Assembly: GCA_030062745.1 (NCBI GenBank)
Contig: CP099853.1
Coordinates: forward strand, 2,170,001 to 2,234,000
Length of the DNA: 64,000 nt
DNA from: Capitulum mitella
Lineage: Eukaryota > Arthropoda > Thecostraca > Pollicipedomorpha > Pollicipedidae
Direction: 5' to 3'
Made by a program: the position numbers and the translations under genes. This document shows positions 11,401-23,263 of this stretch, piece by piece (the first letter of the stretch is position 1; every line of letters begins with the position of its first letter). The notes under the pieces were generated by a model that saw only the letters and a program-made list of their open reading frames with translations, was not told the DNA's origin and did not search any database.

Positions 11401-12900
11401 CCAAGGGTTAAAGAAGGTCATGACCGGGTGCGCATGAGCGCTTGTGGCACGCGCCACCTCCATTCAGGAGATTCCCAACTAGCGCCGGTGCCTCCAATTC
11501 GAGGGCAGCGCCAGCCTAAAAATGGGCAGGCGGCACAATGGTGGAGCGGAACGTTACGCATTCTTATGGGAAGCGCGACCTGGATAATACTCCCTGGCGC
11601 CGCAATTAAGTCACCAGGCACGCGTTCCTCGTGGATTAAGGAGATCCTCCAAATAAATGGATCCACACGGATCCGCAACTATCACGAACCCGTGAAGCCC
11701 CCAAGAATGGTAACACGGACGAGGTTGTAGCGGAGAACACATGGCGTGAATGGTAGGAACACTGTCATAAAGCCGGTATGTCAATCGATTTAAAAAACGA
11801 TGTTAGGGTGATAATTCGACCGCCGTCAAAGCCATTAACTGGGACACGCTCATGTGTGATTTTAAATGTTACGTATTTTATTGGATAACCACCTTAGGAA
11901 TAAACAGGCCAAAGGCCAACGCACCATTGCCTGTCAAAGTATCGAAGGTTACGTCACAAATAAATGAAAACGTTAAACATACGCTGCATCCGCACCTCAG
12001 GGCTGGCGGCAAAACCGAGACGCCTTGATAGCAACGCGGGTTCCTCGGCACCACACAGAATGCCCGGGGTTACGTCTTTGTCAGCATATGTCGGTAGATC
12101 GACCGTTTAGAAGAGCCAAATTATCATAATTCTGGAGGTGCTTTTGAATGCTATTTAAAATGGGAAGTCCACGCCAGTGACGTGTTGCATAAATGTGATC
12201 GTATCCCGACTGCCTTATTCCTGAGACCCTCGTCTCTTCCCCAGCCTACAATCATCCTGGTCATTTCGCGCCGCAGATGCTGCATTTCAGCTCCCAGTAC
12301 GTAACTTGTCAGCTTTTTTATTGCTCCGTCCCGCACAAAATTATCCATTTTTAGGCGTAATTTTTTCAGACGGACATCGATTTTATCACGTGCGTAATTT
12401 GGCGTTTAGTCTGCGCCTCCTGATTCCGGGTAAACGAAAGCCGACCTGCAACTTGTCAGCGTTATGCACAAGTCCAATTGCGCGCTGCCAGCATGTCGAC
12501 TTCCCCTCACCGCTACAGGTACGCTCAAATGTACACCAGAACACCTGACGCGGTGTTCTGGACGAGCTGTCTCGTCAGTATCGTATGATGGGTGTGCGTC
12601 CGCCACGTCAGCGGCCGTTCGCGCTTGCCTGGCGACCGCAGAGTATACAGTGGGCTCGGCAACGCAGCTCGGTAAAGGATGGTAGCACGCTCTGCGAGCG
12701 ACCGTGTTGAGCTTCTCTTCACAGCGTGTATGGCAGCCGTCAGTCCGTTGACTAGTTGTCTACTACCACAGCATTGCGCGAAGTGTCTGCTTGCACGCAG
12801 TATATGCTTCAGATACTTTCGATGGGCGCAGCGGACAAAACCAAACCCAGTGACCCAGCGGCAGAGCAGTTCTGCGTGGCGATGTCATCATTAGCGGGTT
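11401..12900. other. Unassigned sequence containing one short perfect hairpin
   Basis: Moderate composition with short frames only. The one notable structure is the palindrome at 12536-12561, listed separately. Confidence 0.5.
12536..12561. repeat. Perfect 10-bp inverted repeat with 6-nt loop
   Basis: CCAGAACACC at 12536-12545 pairs perfectly with GGTGTTCTGG at 12552-12561 around TGACGC. There is no following T-run and no known function. Confidence 0.8.
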
Positions 12901-13210
12901 AAACAGCAAGTCAGGGCCTCATCACACGGCCGCGCGCCGACGGGCGTCGACGAGCGCAGCCACCTGCATCGGCTCAGCCCTCCATTAGCCGGACGGCGCG
13001 CGCCGTGCCTGCCCTGTGTTTGGCGCGCGCGCCGGCCGCTGACGCCTGCGCACCAGATCGGTGTCAGATTGCGACCCGGTAATGGGAGCGCCTCCGGGGC
13101 AGCCCGCTCTGCCTCGTCATCAGGCGCTGACGAGTGATCGCCATCGACGCTGGCGCCGCTGGCGGCCGCCGCTCAGTCGGAGGATGGTCGGGAGCTGGTC
13201 ACGGTCAGGG
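12901..13210. promoter_or_regulatory. CpG-rich island
   Basis: Dense CpG with several GCGCGC runs. It merges rightwards into a GATG-rich degenerate repeat. No coding similarity recognised. Confidence 0.4.
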
Positions 13211-13580
13211 CGCGGTCAGAGAGGGGTAGGATGTTGGTCAGATGACGGGCAAAGGATGGCACAGGTCGGCAGAAGAGGCCAGATGACGATTGCGACGTTG
13301 TCAGAGGGTGATGAGGGGATGGTCAAAGGATGGTTAGATGACGAACAAAGAATGATAACAGGATGGTGAAAGGATGGGAACAGGATAGTCAGATGATAGT
13401 AACATAATGATGAAAAATATTCAGATGATTGCCAGAAGGCAAGAAAAATAATAGATAAGAAATCGTCAGAAGAGGATAAGAGGACCCTTAAACGACGGTC
13501 GGTAGAAATGACGGTGAGGAAATAGCCAGATGATGAGCAGAAGATGGTCGAGCGATGATGGGAGAATGGGCAGAGGATGA
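13211..13580. repeat. Degenerate GATGGTCAGATGA-type tandem repeat
   Basis: The strand repeats variants of AGATGA, GGATGG and GGTCAGATGA with irregular spacing. This gives a serine/phenylalanine-rich open frame on the minus strand that is an artefact of the repeat. Confidence 0.65.
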
Positions 13581-13930
13581 TTCTCATCGAAGCGTTAATG
13601 CACCCAGACGTGATCCTGTGAGTTGCGTAATGCAGACTGGATACGTCGCACTAACTGTTGCGCAGAATGGTCGCAAGCGAGGCCGCAACCAAATGAAACC
13701 GACGCGAGTCTCGGTTCACAATCTATTGTCACAATGTCACGCTCTTAGCATAACGGAGGATGTAATATTTCCCACAAGTTCGTCTCTCGGCAGTGAGGCC
13801 TAACTGGACGGCTATTCAGTTTGCATGTGATTAAAAGTCAAGCGAAACGTGGGGACCTGTCTCTGGCGGACTTTGCGTTTTGTTATGCACTGCGCTAAGT
13901 ATTATAAAGGGATTGATTATATAGAGATCG
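13581..13930. other. Unassigned sequence
   Basis: Moderate composition, nothing recognised. Confidence 0.5.
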
Positions 13931-14310
13931 CATCGTGTTTCAGCGCGCCTCACCCAGTCGTCTCCGGCTGTCCAGTTTAAAGTGTACCCTGTCCTGTCCG
14001 GGACAGTCCACCGCCCGGGTGGGCGCGCCGCAGCCCCTCGGTTGCCCGCCGTCCGGTGGCGTCAGATGCGGCGATAGGCCGCCGCCGCCGCCGGGGGCGC
14101 CCTGCCGCCAGTGGCACGTGTCTCCGCACTAAATCAGCCGTCGAGCGCGGCCGGCGCCGGCGCGGTCCTAAATCTCCGGCCGTCCGGGCCGGCTGGTTCC
14201 GCGATCTGTCAGAGCCGCCGCGACGGAGTGGCGCGCGCGCGCCGCGATCGTCGTTTTGAGGCCGGCCGGTGTTGGCTAAGGGGTGGCGTCGTCGGCGGCC
14301 CGGGGTTCGA
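13931..14310. promoter_or_regulatory. CpG-rich island
   Basis: Very dense CpG with GCC/CGC runs, open in several frames on both strands. I see no recognisable protein. Confidence 0.45.
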
Positions 14311-15930
14311 TGGCGTTGCATTGTACTGTATTGCATTATATATCATGGGAATGTCCACAGTGAAAAACACATGTCTTGGTTACGAAGTCAAAACTAGGAG
14401 GCTTACACAGTAAAACACGCACTCAGTCATTCACCACGTCCCTGGAGGCGGAAAGAGCAAAGCGACGGTTGGTTGTGTGACAATGGACCTGAGATGGGGG
14501 AGGACAGTGACTTTGAACTGAGAAGCAGGAAGAGAAAGCGAGTCGGGATGAAGCTGAGACGCTGGACGGGGGCGGGGCCGGTGGCGGGCCCCGCGGACTG
14601 CGCTGCAAGGGGCGAAGATGCGCTGGTACCGCGGTCTTAGTCCACATGCATGTGGTTTTCTGCGTGAAAAGGTCAACATGTGCTCTGTCAAAGTAGAACA
14701 GCGCACTGGTGCAAACTTAGAACTGGCCGTAAGCCAGTTTTGTGTCTGAAAACGTATTACGTTGCGGCAGTGCTTTTCTAGATGGTAGTGAGCGTTACCA
14801 TTTCACATCACTTTGTGCCAAGAATTCACGTTTTCTAGGTATAGATTTAGAAAAATGAGATAGATTTGGGGAGCGAATAAAGAAAAGGACTAAGGTTGCC
14901 GACATGTGAGGGGCTACATTTCCTATCCAGTGCGCTAATTATGATGCATCTGAGGACGTTGTAAAAGGTCACCCAATACCACAGTATGAGCCAAAGCTTC
15001 ATGCGAATAAGGATGAGACCACCAACAATCCCCAAATAAAGGATCGCTTGCATTCTTCTTGGAGCTTTTGCACATGTAGTGCTTGCGCAAGGAGCCTGAT
15101 CTTACTCAACTGTATCTTGTTGCTGTGATACGCCATCGCAACTTTTACAGCGCAAGTCGTTTGATGGCAGTTGGACTGATGGCGCAGATTTTACGCAATG
15201 ACCTTCGCTCGATTAAAGCCGCTATGTCAACAGCTGCCGTCCCATACGATTGCCAGTTTTGTAACTGTCTCTGTCAGGACTTTTTGGAAACCAGTCACAG
15301 TCTGCCATCATTCAGCTTGTGACCTTTCAGGGAGCATGGCTCCGGCCTAGCACCCTTCACCCGAGCATGACAGCTATGAGACTGACCGATGACTCGGCCC
15401 AGACATTAGTCCGTATTTACCCAAGTACGTTGTGTTCCCGTGAAGCTGTCTGTCCAGCGTGGCTCACTGCCTCGAGGCTGGTCGACCAAGACGGCCGTCT
15501 CTCGCGCCGACAAAAACATTGTGAGGGAGAGGAGTTCCCTCAAGGAGGCCTCTGTCCCTTCCCTCACCCATGCCCGAGAGCTCCTAGACGTTTCTCTCCG
15601 TTTCTCTCGCATGGTCGGCAATGCCTTTTGAAGAGGAAGGCTCATTTGACATAAGATAAGTTATGGAAAATACAACGTTCTGTGTGCGCCGAGAACCAGG
15701 ATCTTACGCATCAAACTTGACATGTGTTACGCAGTTCTCCTAGGCCTAGAGAAGGCCGTTTATCTCCGCATTGATTCCAAAAGCCCGGGAGCCAACCAGG
15801 ACCATTTCCGTTTATCACCAAGATCAGGATAATTTGTACCGTCATACTTACGACATCCTTCATCAACAAAATCAAGACCACAAGACCATTTATAAAGATA
15901 GCTCGTGTATTGTCCACAAAAGTCCTCTGG
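14311..15930. other. Unassigned sequence
   Basis: Mostly moderate composition, with a short GC-rich patch at 14560-14640. No repeat or recognised coding region. Confidence 0.5.
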
Positions 15931-16210
15931 GCAAGCGACAGCCGCCTTGGCGAGCAGGGCACAGCCTCCCCGCCGCCGCAGCCCCTTCTGCCCGCGAGCC
16001 GGCCGCCGCCGCCGCCGCCGCCGCCGCCGCTTCCTGCGCGGCTCCACTCACCGGCGGCAGTGCCAACGCCCCCTCCCCCTCCCCTCCGGCCGGCACCCTC
16101 CGCTGACCATGCATGACCCGCGCGCCGCATCTCGCCGCGCCGCGCCGGAAGCGCGCCACAATTGTCCGGCCCAAGATGGGACAACAGGTGAACGGACTGG
16201 CGGCGAATGA
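15931..16210. promoter_or_regulatory. CpG-rich island with (GCC)n run
   Basis: The island contains an uninterrupted trinucleotide run at about 16002-16030. That run keeps all frames open as poly-Ala, poly-Ala/Pro or poly-Arg. Coding is not supported. Confidence 0.5.
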
Positions 16211-17110
16211 ATGACCGGTGGTGGCGCCGGTCGGGGCACCGACAAACAGGAGAAGCGAGGTGGAATTGAAGGTTTGTCGGAGCTGTGAGGGCTGGACACA
16301 AATTCAAAAAGCTTTATGAGTAACGTGATGAGTAACGTTTCGGCAGCACGATTTAAAGCCCACTGGAAATTAAATGAGGTGTGCAGGACGAAGTGCAAGA
16401 CGTGATCAAATGCATCACATCGAAGTGGGCTGGTAGACATAAGCCCCGTGTTGCTCAGTGCTCTGGACTTTCCGTTAGTGTTGAGTCGAAATATCATGAT
16501 ATTCGCCAAGCCTAATGTAATGGCTTCACAAAATATTTGCAGTGTGCGGTCAAGACACAAGAAACAAAACAGTGTGTAGTAAAGTGACAGCTGAGACGAT
16601 CTTTTTCCGCACATATGAACAAACTTAAAACATGATTATGTTGTGTTGTACGAAGGTGCTCCTCGTAGATTCTGTGATTCCGGGAAAACAGGCAAAGAAT
16701 GTATTCATGTGAAGTGGCGGGAACCGGAATGGGACGTAGACGAAACTGATCGTGTGGCGCGGCAACGAAAGAGATCAAACAAACTGCATCACTCCCTAAC
16801 CACAACTGGCTCACTCGATTCAGCCCAAAGTGTGTAAGCCAAGTTCAGGTACGTTCTGTTGTCGGGAGGAAGGCGATCTAAAACGGCATTTCGCACATGG
16901 GGAAAGTAGTTTGTATTTGAATGGGATGTTTGTCCCACCCTGGTCGACTTTTCAGGTCTAGTTCGACTGGTCCAATAAATATCGCTGATCGCTTTTTCAG
17001 AATCGTTTTTCTTACATAAACCTAGAAGCATCAGAAATGCAAACGATCAACACATATATAATTAAGTGTTCCGCTGACATGACGCAAGACGGGTCTTCTG
17101 CTAACGTTCA
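16211..17110. other. Unassigned sequence
   Basis: Moderate to AT-rich sequence, no recognised feature. Confidence 0.5.
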
Positions 17111-17160
17111 ATTTATGACTTATGATTTATGACTTATGACTTATGACTTATGACCCACTT
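17111..17160. repeat. 7-bp tandem repeat (ACTTATG)n
   Basis: About seven consecutive heptamers of the ACTTATG type, with one substitution (ATTTATG), form a short minisatellite. Confidence 0.9.
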
Positions 17161-17399
17161 ATGACTTTCAGCAGGTGGTGACAACAGGACAACGTTGAAT
17201 AGAACACAGGGAAAAATTGTAGCGGTAAAGCCCTTCGAAACTCGATAGACAGAGAGTTTTAAGACACCATTTTGTCAAAAAAAAATACTTCTGAGAAGAC
17301 AAGCTACAACTTGACCATCTGAGTTCCAAATGCATGCTGGATGCCTTTCAGAAATCTACAATTCGATCCTCTCTCCATCGGCGAATGCATTTCACGTTC
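17161..17399. other. Unassigned sequence
   Basis: Nothing recognised. Confidence 0.4.
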
Positions 17400-17900
17400 C
17401 GACGTGCTCGCTATGCGTTTCTGCCCAGTGTTTCCGCTTCGCGTGGTGGTTCCGCGGGGCGCGCGCTCGTGCCCGTGCTCGATGTCTCTGTTTTAGGCTC
17501 GCCTGTGTTCTGGTCCGGCGGCCCACTTCGTGCGGTGGAGCGCGTCGACCGACCGCAGCCGCCTGATTCCTTGAGGCATGCTGTACCGCAAAGCAGCAAC
17601 GGCGAGGCCCATGGCATCGCCGTGACTGAGTGCCTAGGAGATGGCAGCGAGGCATAGCAAGATAGCACCGAGGACTGCAGACGTGCACAAGAGGCCACCA
17701 CTGCGGTCTCGGCACACCCCGGCCCCTAAATTGTAACGGTAACGCGTCCCGTCGGCCGCTGACACCGGTGTCCGCACAACTATAGCCCGGTCCGCACGCG
17801 GAGGAGCGGAAAACGCACCGCGGCCGCGCGTTTTGCATATCTGACGGGGGAACTCGTCGCCGGGACAAGTGGCCGGGCCTCACACGGACGAGTCTAAGCA
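17400..17900. promoter_or_regulatory. CpG-rich island
   Basis: Dense CpG with GCGCGC and CGTGC runs. Frames are open on both strands without domain resemblance. Confidence 0.4.
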
Positions 17901-18503
17901 TGTATATTGCTTCGCGATGCAGTATATCCTCGGCGAAACGGCCAGCGACTAACTAGTCATCAAATCTCGCTCATCAACTTGGCAAAGAGGCCTCCTACTC
18001 GCGATATTTTGGCTCCGCAAGCTTATCTGGGGTTCTGCACCGTGAGCGATTTATTTATGCGTGATATAAGACGATTATTCTTGTCGACTTTAGAGATCCC
18101 TGAAGAGTTTAGGCTTAAAGCAGAATCCGCATAGCGTGTGCAAAGACATGAAAATGACGTAGACATTCTGCGCTAGGTTTACTGTGAACTGCACAATTTG
18201 TGATTTTGTGAATTACCTTGTACTTCAGATTCTTATCACCGTCAACTTTAAGTGGTGTTTTGCTCCAGAGCTCCGGAATGTCTTGGGACTAACGAAGTCT
18301 GACCTATTAATTTTTATAATAGGAAACAAAAAATGAAGATTTTGCCAATTATCCTTCTCCAGATTCGCTTTATTTCCCTCTTGCGATTTAGCTTTTTATT
18401 GTCCCTTCAGCCTTGGTTACAACCGTTCAATTTCCTATCCTAGGTCCACCAAAAATCTTGTCAGGACTTCTTTACAAATTCACACCTTAACCGAGACAAA
18501 CAA
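17901..18503. other. Unassigned AT-rich sequence
   Basis: AT-richer, with pyrimidine-rich stretches near 18350-18430. Nothing recognised. Confidence 0.45.
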
Positions 18504-18650
18504 ATGGCTGCCGTTCCCACACCCTTTTCCATTCATAGCCCGACTACCAAGGCTGCCTTTGTCAGCGCGTATCAGCAATCATCCCTGGACATCACGTGCG
18601 GCACACGTCGCCGACTCTGCAGCGGACGGCCGCCGCCCAGCGCCGGCTAA
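18504..18650 (+). CDS. Candidate small ORF or first exon, 48 codons, unknown
   Basis: An ATG preceded by CAA and followed by GCTGCC (a YY1-like AAATGGCTGCC context) opens a 48-codon frame. The predicted peptide starts MAAVPTPFSIHSPTTKAAF and ends in an arginine/proline-rich tail before TAA. The frame enters the CpG-rich island at about 18590. I do not recognise a family. It could be a first exon, a small peptide, or chance. The start context and the island are the only supports. Confidence 0.15.
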   Translation: MAAVPTPFSIHSPTTKAAFVSAYQQSSLDITCGTRRRLCSGRPPPSAG

Positions 18651-19000
18651 TCGTGCAATTTCCTCCGCCATTCCGCCCGCTCGACTTCCGCCGGAAGCCG
18701 CCGCCGACAGCGGCCTTTAAAGCTTAAATCCGCGGCGCCGCGCCGGAGGAAGCGCGTGGGGCGGCCGCCGGCACTTTGTTGCACTTGAGCTGCGCTTTCT
18801 CAGCGGAGGCATCCTTCCAGAACCGGCGGCCGCGCCGCTTCCGGCGGCGGCGGCGCGGGTTCCGGCGGCGGCGCCGCACCTGCCCGGAAAAAATCACGCC
18901 GGAGCGGCGCCGGCGCGGACGGGCGGCGCGCGAGACTCGGCCCGGCCGCGGCGGCTCCGCAGACGGACGGCGGGAGGACAAAACAGGCGTGGACACTGTC
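18590..19000. promoter_or_regulatory. CpG-rich island
   Basis: One of the densest CpG blocks in the window, with CCGGCGGCGGCG-type runs at 18830-18880. It is open on both strands as Arg/Pro-rich frames. No coding similarity recognised. Confidence 0.45.
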
Positions 19001-19510
19001 AGGAGTCCCGGTCTAAATTTCCGTCGCTTTGAAGCTGTTGGTAAAGGGTTCCGGCAGAGAGACTTGCATGCTGCATAGCCATGCGGTTGGATTGCATGTG
19101 CTGAAGGAAGAGTTTGTTGCTTGTGTAGTTATTGGAGTTGAACCAATAAGATGAGGTTGCATGGGATGCCGAGATGTATGAACATTGCACAAGCTCAAAG
19201 TTTTTGGGCGTGAGACCAAAGCGTTGTGGAAGACTGAGATCTAACAGCTGTAAAGTCGCGTCTGCAGATGCAAAGGCATTGATGGCAAACGAGGGTAAGC
19301 ATGAAAGGATAGAAGTTATTGTCACTTTCGTGTGCACTCCATTTCACATGAACCAAAGTACTGTAGTGATAAATTAAGCGTTGAGAACCCAAAATTATCT
19401 GCCTAAAGGAAGATACCAGTCATTGCTATTTATCAGTTTGATTTATGACATAATGGTACTATCAAATAAACCAGAGATTAGACAACCTGAGAGCGGAAAC
19501 AACTTCTGCG
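19001..19510. other. Unassigned sequence
   Basis: Balanced composition, with a few overlapping short frames. Nothing recognised. Confidence 0.5.
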
Positions 19511-19620
19511 ATCAGGAGCGTGGCCAGGATTTTCTTAAGGGGGAGGGCGGGGCTCAGTGAGAATTGAAATCATACAAAAGCTGTCTGCTGGAAAGACGAC
19601 GTGCAATGGGTTTCACGAAG
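19511..19620 (+). repeat. Dispersed short repeat, copy A
   Basis: The block running from CCAGGATTTTCTTAAGGGGG through ACAAAAGCTGTC to GTGCAATGGGTTT recurs at 59746-59868 in the same orientation, and at 55434-55554 inverted. The third copy has inverted ends, so the family is probably a miniature DNA element. Copy A lacks a clear left terminus. Confidence 0.75.
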
Positions 19621-20059
19621 TAGATTCCTATTGATCATCGGTAAATGGAATATGGCAAGAAACCTTGCTCGCTGCGTCAGTACTATTAAACAAGAAAAAT
19701 GCACACCCCCTCTGGCTGTGCCGGTCTTTGTCATCCTTTTTGGAAATAACAGACACTCGATGCCTGACTGAAATCGTGTGATATCAAGATTGCATTCAGG
19801 TTATCATGAGTGTAACCACGGGGGGGGGACTGGGGGAGACTTGTCCCCCAAGCTTGGGAAATTGACTGTTGTTTCCCCAACTTTCGTTTTCAAGCGAACG
19901 TCATTCCCAATTTTCCGCCGAAAAACGGGATTTTGGGTAAGAGTATCTCCCCCAGATTCTGATTTGTTTCCTCCAGTTTCTCGGACGTGGTAACACGCAT
20001 GCGGATTATAGAACGTGAGTCAGCCATAGGCCATAGCCATAGTCATAGGCGTCCCGGAA
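19621..20059. other. Unassigned sequence with G-run and small CCATAG repeat
   Basis: A run of nine G at about 19820 is followed by GACTTGTCCCCCAAG. At 20023-20050, CCATAG/TCATAG units are repeated. No gene recognised. Confidence 0.5.
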
Positions 20060-20406
20060 ATAGGCCATCTTCAGGAATGATAAAAAATCAAGGCTTGAAA
20101 CTCAAAATCCTAAAGCACGCGCCGGTTGAAAAAACAAACCTCAGAATTGCAGACAACATGAACAGAGAAATACATAAGAAGTCATTCACACCAATGCAAA
20201 TTAACACAACCCAGAAAACTTTATTTTTTTCAATCTTCAGATGAAGGCCCATAGGTTGCATCGATTTCCACTGGTGTAACTGACTATTTTTGTATTTGTT
20301 TTCTCATGTTGGCGTCTGCATTTCCAAAGTTGTATTCTTATGACACGTGCTTGAACATTCTGAATTCTGTAGCTTGATTTTTGTATCACTCCTGAAGATG
20401 GCCTAT
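20060..20406 (+). mobile_element. Inverted-repeat-bounded element, possibly Penelope-like repeat end
   Basis: An arm at 20060-20092 starting ATAGGCCATCTTCAGGA matches, in inverted orientation and with few differences, the arm at 20373-20406. The right end continues as GGCTGAAACGTTGAATCC. A CTGAAGATGG...GAAACGTT string resembles ends I associate with Penelope-like elements. The interior is AT-rich with no protein. An immediate target duplication was not found, so it could be either a foldback element or a pair of inverted repeat ends. Confidence 0.55.
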
Positions 20407-20429
20407 GGCTGAAACGTTGAATCCTTGTT

Positions 20430-20515
20430 AAATATATAGATATACGTATGTATATATATACATATATAGGTGTGTGTATATGTATACATATATATGTATG
20501 TATGCCTGTATTTCT
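20430..20515. repeat. TA/TATG microsatellite
   Basis: Imperfect TATATG and TATG repeats directly follow the inverted-repeat element. Confidence 0.9.
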
Positions 20516-21479
20516 CGTGTAAACCCAAGTCTCTCCCTGTATAAAGAAGGCTGTCTGTTGTCATAATCATACGCAAAGCCTGAGGACCTGGAAAGACCAT
20601 TTTTGACTTTATTAACTTGTGGTGATCCCTTGCTGTACCGTTCTCATCGTTTCTCCAGCCTAACTTACATTACGCTTCATCATTCCTAGGCCCCACACAA
20701 AAGCAACGGTATGATAGCCCCAGTCCAGAAAACCTAATGTTGCAGCGATTAGGCAGCGGAAACGCTAATTGCTCGGGAAAGGAATTCGTTTAGCTGTGAT
20801 AATCGAGTCGCAAGGTATGTCGGGTAGGCAACAAAGGGCTGGTCTATGCAGGCTCGCTTTTCCCTCGATGCCATGTCTAGTCGATGCATGACTAGAATAG
20901 TTTCTGCAAAAAGAGAATAGGCCTGCAAAGGGGTACGGCTGTGGGAGTTCGTGTGGCCTTTTATACTTGCAAACCTGAATATAATTTACATGTAACCGTT
21001 GAAGTATCGAGAATTTAAAAGAGGCCAAAGACCAAATAGTAGGAGATTTTGAAATCCAAACTATTTCTTCAAGACACTTGCAATACATCATAATTTCTGG
21101 GAGCATCCTCAGTGATATCGTTGGCGGAAGCTCAACGTATCTCGTACCTTTCCCACTATCCCCAGAGAGTGTAAATGTGCATCATAAATTGTAGGGAAAA
21201 ACATGTTTGTAGCCGCTTTACGATCCAATACACAACTTATTGTCTAACTCTGTGGTCTTGCTCAGCTCCTAAGTACGTGTCAAACACCATAACTATTAAC
21301 TTTACCATAATACCATGCTTCATAGGAAATATCTCTTCTCCATAATTCTGCAAAATTAACTCAACTGAGTGTCGGTGTTCTATTTCCACAAAGCGAGAAG
21401 TGGGTCATGTCAATCTGAGTTTTGTAAGGCCGTCGCAGTAACTTCATCAAAGTGCTGGCATATGTTTAGTTTAGTTCGG
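20516..21479. other. Unassigned sequence
   Basis: Moderate to AT-rich, no recognised feature. Confidence 0.5.
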
Positions 21480-21780
21480 TCCGCTTCGACCTGACCTGAG
21501 CCCCCTTCCGGCGGGAAACCTCCGGACCCACGTGCAATTTTCTGCCGCCCGCCTCCGCCGGGCGGGAAGTCGGTCCACGCTGACTCCGCGTTCAAGCCCC
21601 GGTGACTTCCCGTGCAAAACTGCACCGCAGCGAGCCGCCTCTGCAAACATCCGGCGAGTTTCGCGCCGATTACACGCCTACTGGGCGCCGCCCGAGGCCC
21701 GGCCGTCTCCGGCGGCCCCGGGCGGCTAGCTCGCGCCATGAGCGGCCGTTTTTTAACGTTTATGACCCGTAGCGTCCCGC
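21480..21780. promoter_or_regulatory. CpG-rich island
   Basis: Dense CpG with CCGCCGGGCGG-type clusters and overlapping frames on both strands. No known protein. Confidence 0.4.
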
Positions 21781-22440
21781 CTGTTCGAAGTGAAAGGCCA
21801 TGGCCTCTGCACGCGCTGCAAGCATATTTGGGGCTCGGCAATTTGTGTTAAGGGAGCGAGACTTCCAGCGCAGACTGGCAGTCAGGTAGGTGAAACTTCA
21901 CGAAAAACAAAACGCAGCAGTTTCACTGCAGTCGTGAATGAAATCGTAGCTTTTCTTGTATACGCGGAACGAAAAAGTTTAACACAAAGCAAAGTATAAA
22001 AGGATAAAACGGAGGTTATCTTCTTTCACTGAATTGTCGGATATTGTCTGTGATATCGAATGCGAAAACGTCTTGACGTTCGTTTGTGTTTTTTTCTTTT
22101 CACATCAAATATTCCTTGTAGTTGATGCGGCCATAAAATACCGAACGCGAGGGGGTAGAGTATTTAAGGCAAGCTCCACATGCTGTCGAGTGGTAAAAAT
22201 GCTTCAAGGCTATTTTCAGCGGGATCATTATGCACAGTCGTTGAATTGAAAGCTATTACTTGCTACGAAATGTTTCTATGAAGTTATGCTCGAAGCGACG
22301 TAAATCCAACGCAGTCAGCAAGCTGTCTATTTATCTTCAAGAAATCAGCATAAATCTTATTGCTTTGCTCGGCGTTCAACTAGTATCAACAGCCTGCCGC
22401 TATCATTTTGCCAAATTTCCGCTGAACCAGAGGGCCCTCG
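21781..22440. other. Unassigned sequence
   Basis: Moderate to AT-rich, nothing recognised. Confidence 0.5.
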
Positions 22441-22990
22441 ATCAATCAGAGACGAGCTTTGACAGGCCGCGTCTCCGCCACTCAGCGTCTTCACGGCCAT
22501 CATCACCGCTCCCTCTCTCTCTTGCTCACTGCGGCGGACTCCCACCGTATGGACAGCTTCATAAGACGGCGTGCGATCCACTTCCGGCGCGGGACGACGA
22601 GAGGAGCCCGAAATAGTGCGGCACGCGGCCGCCGCGCACAAAGCGGCCGGGATGCGCCGCCGCCCGTCTCGCCCGCGCCGGACCGTGTCATAACAGAGGC
22701 GGCGGGGCCGGACGCTGCCGGGCGCCGTGAGACGGATGACGCCCAAATTGGCCACATTTGCGAGATGTCGCGTCGCGCCGGCCGGTCGGTGGGAACCGCA
22801 GGCGGAGGGGGCGTTCCGGCCGGATGTGACGATGTAATCAGCAGTTTGGCCGCCAGACGAACCGGCTCCGGGGGTCGGCGCCGCCCTGATGGCGGGGTGT
22901 GGCGGCGCTGTTCTGCGGCGCCGGAACGACGGAAATGCGATCCGCCAGGGCGGAGAGGCCCGTCAGAAATGCGCGAGGGAATGCGCGCAG
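22441..22990. promoter_or_regulatory. CpG-rich island
   Basis: A 550-bp CpG-rich block. A 189-codon plus-strand frame spans it, but it is Arg/Gly/Pro-rich, is matched by open frames on the minus strand, and has no recognised domain. I treat it as compositional. Confidence 0.45.
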
Positions 22991-23108
22991 ATAAAAAAAT
23001 GTGCGCTGTGCAAAATTCCAGTTGCTGAAATCATCGTTCTGATGTTGTCTTTAACAGAGCGTCCGATTGAGCCTGCATTTGGGAGAGTATTTTTTGTGGC
23101 ATTTCATA

Positions 23109-23151
23109 CATGAAACCTCAGAAAATCGAAAAGATTTTCTGAGGTTTCATG
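23109..23151. repeat. Perfect 19-bp inverted repeat with 5-nt loop
   Basis: CATGAAACCTCAGAAAATC at 23109-23127 is exactly complementary to 23133-23151, with GAAAA between. Both arms end at CATG. It lies in AT-rich sequence between a CpG island and a microsatellite. Confidence 0.95.
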
Positions 23152-23263
23152 CAAAAAAGATGCGCGTTTCAATTTCTATATTCCTCGCACTCACTACCTT
23201 GAGCCAGATTGTGGGACATGTTTTTTTTCGCTTGACATTTTTGTTTGTAATACCCACACAAAC

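Noticed and set aside
20385..20430. Complete hammerhead ribozyme
   Set aside because: CTGAAGA and GAAA are present with a GCC/GGC stem between, but the stem is offset by one base from the consensus and no cleavage-site strand could be placed. I keep it only as a resemblance.
22459..23028. 189-codon plus-strand ORF in a CpG island
   Set aside because: It has a biased Arg/Gly/Ser content, competing antisense frames and no recognisable domain.
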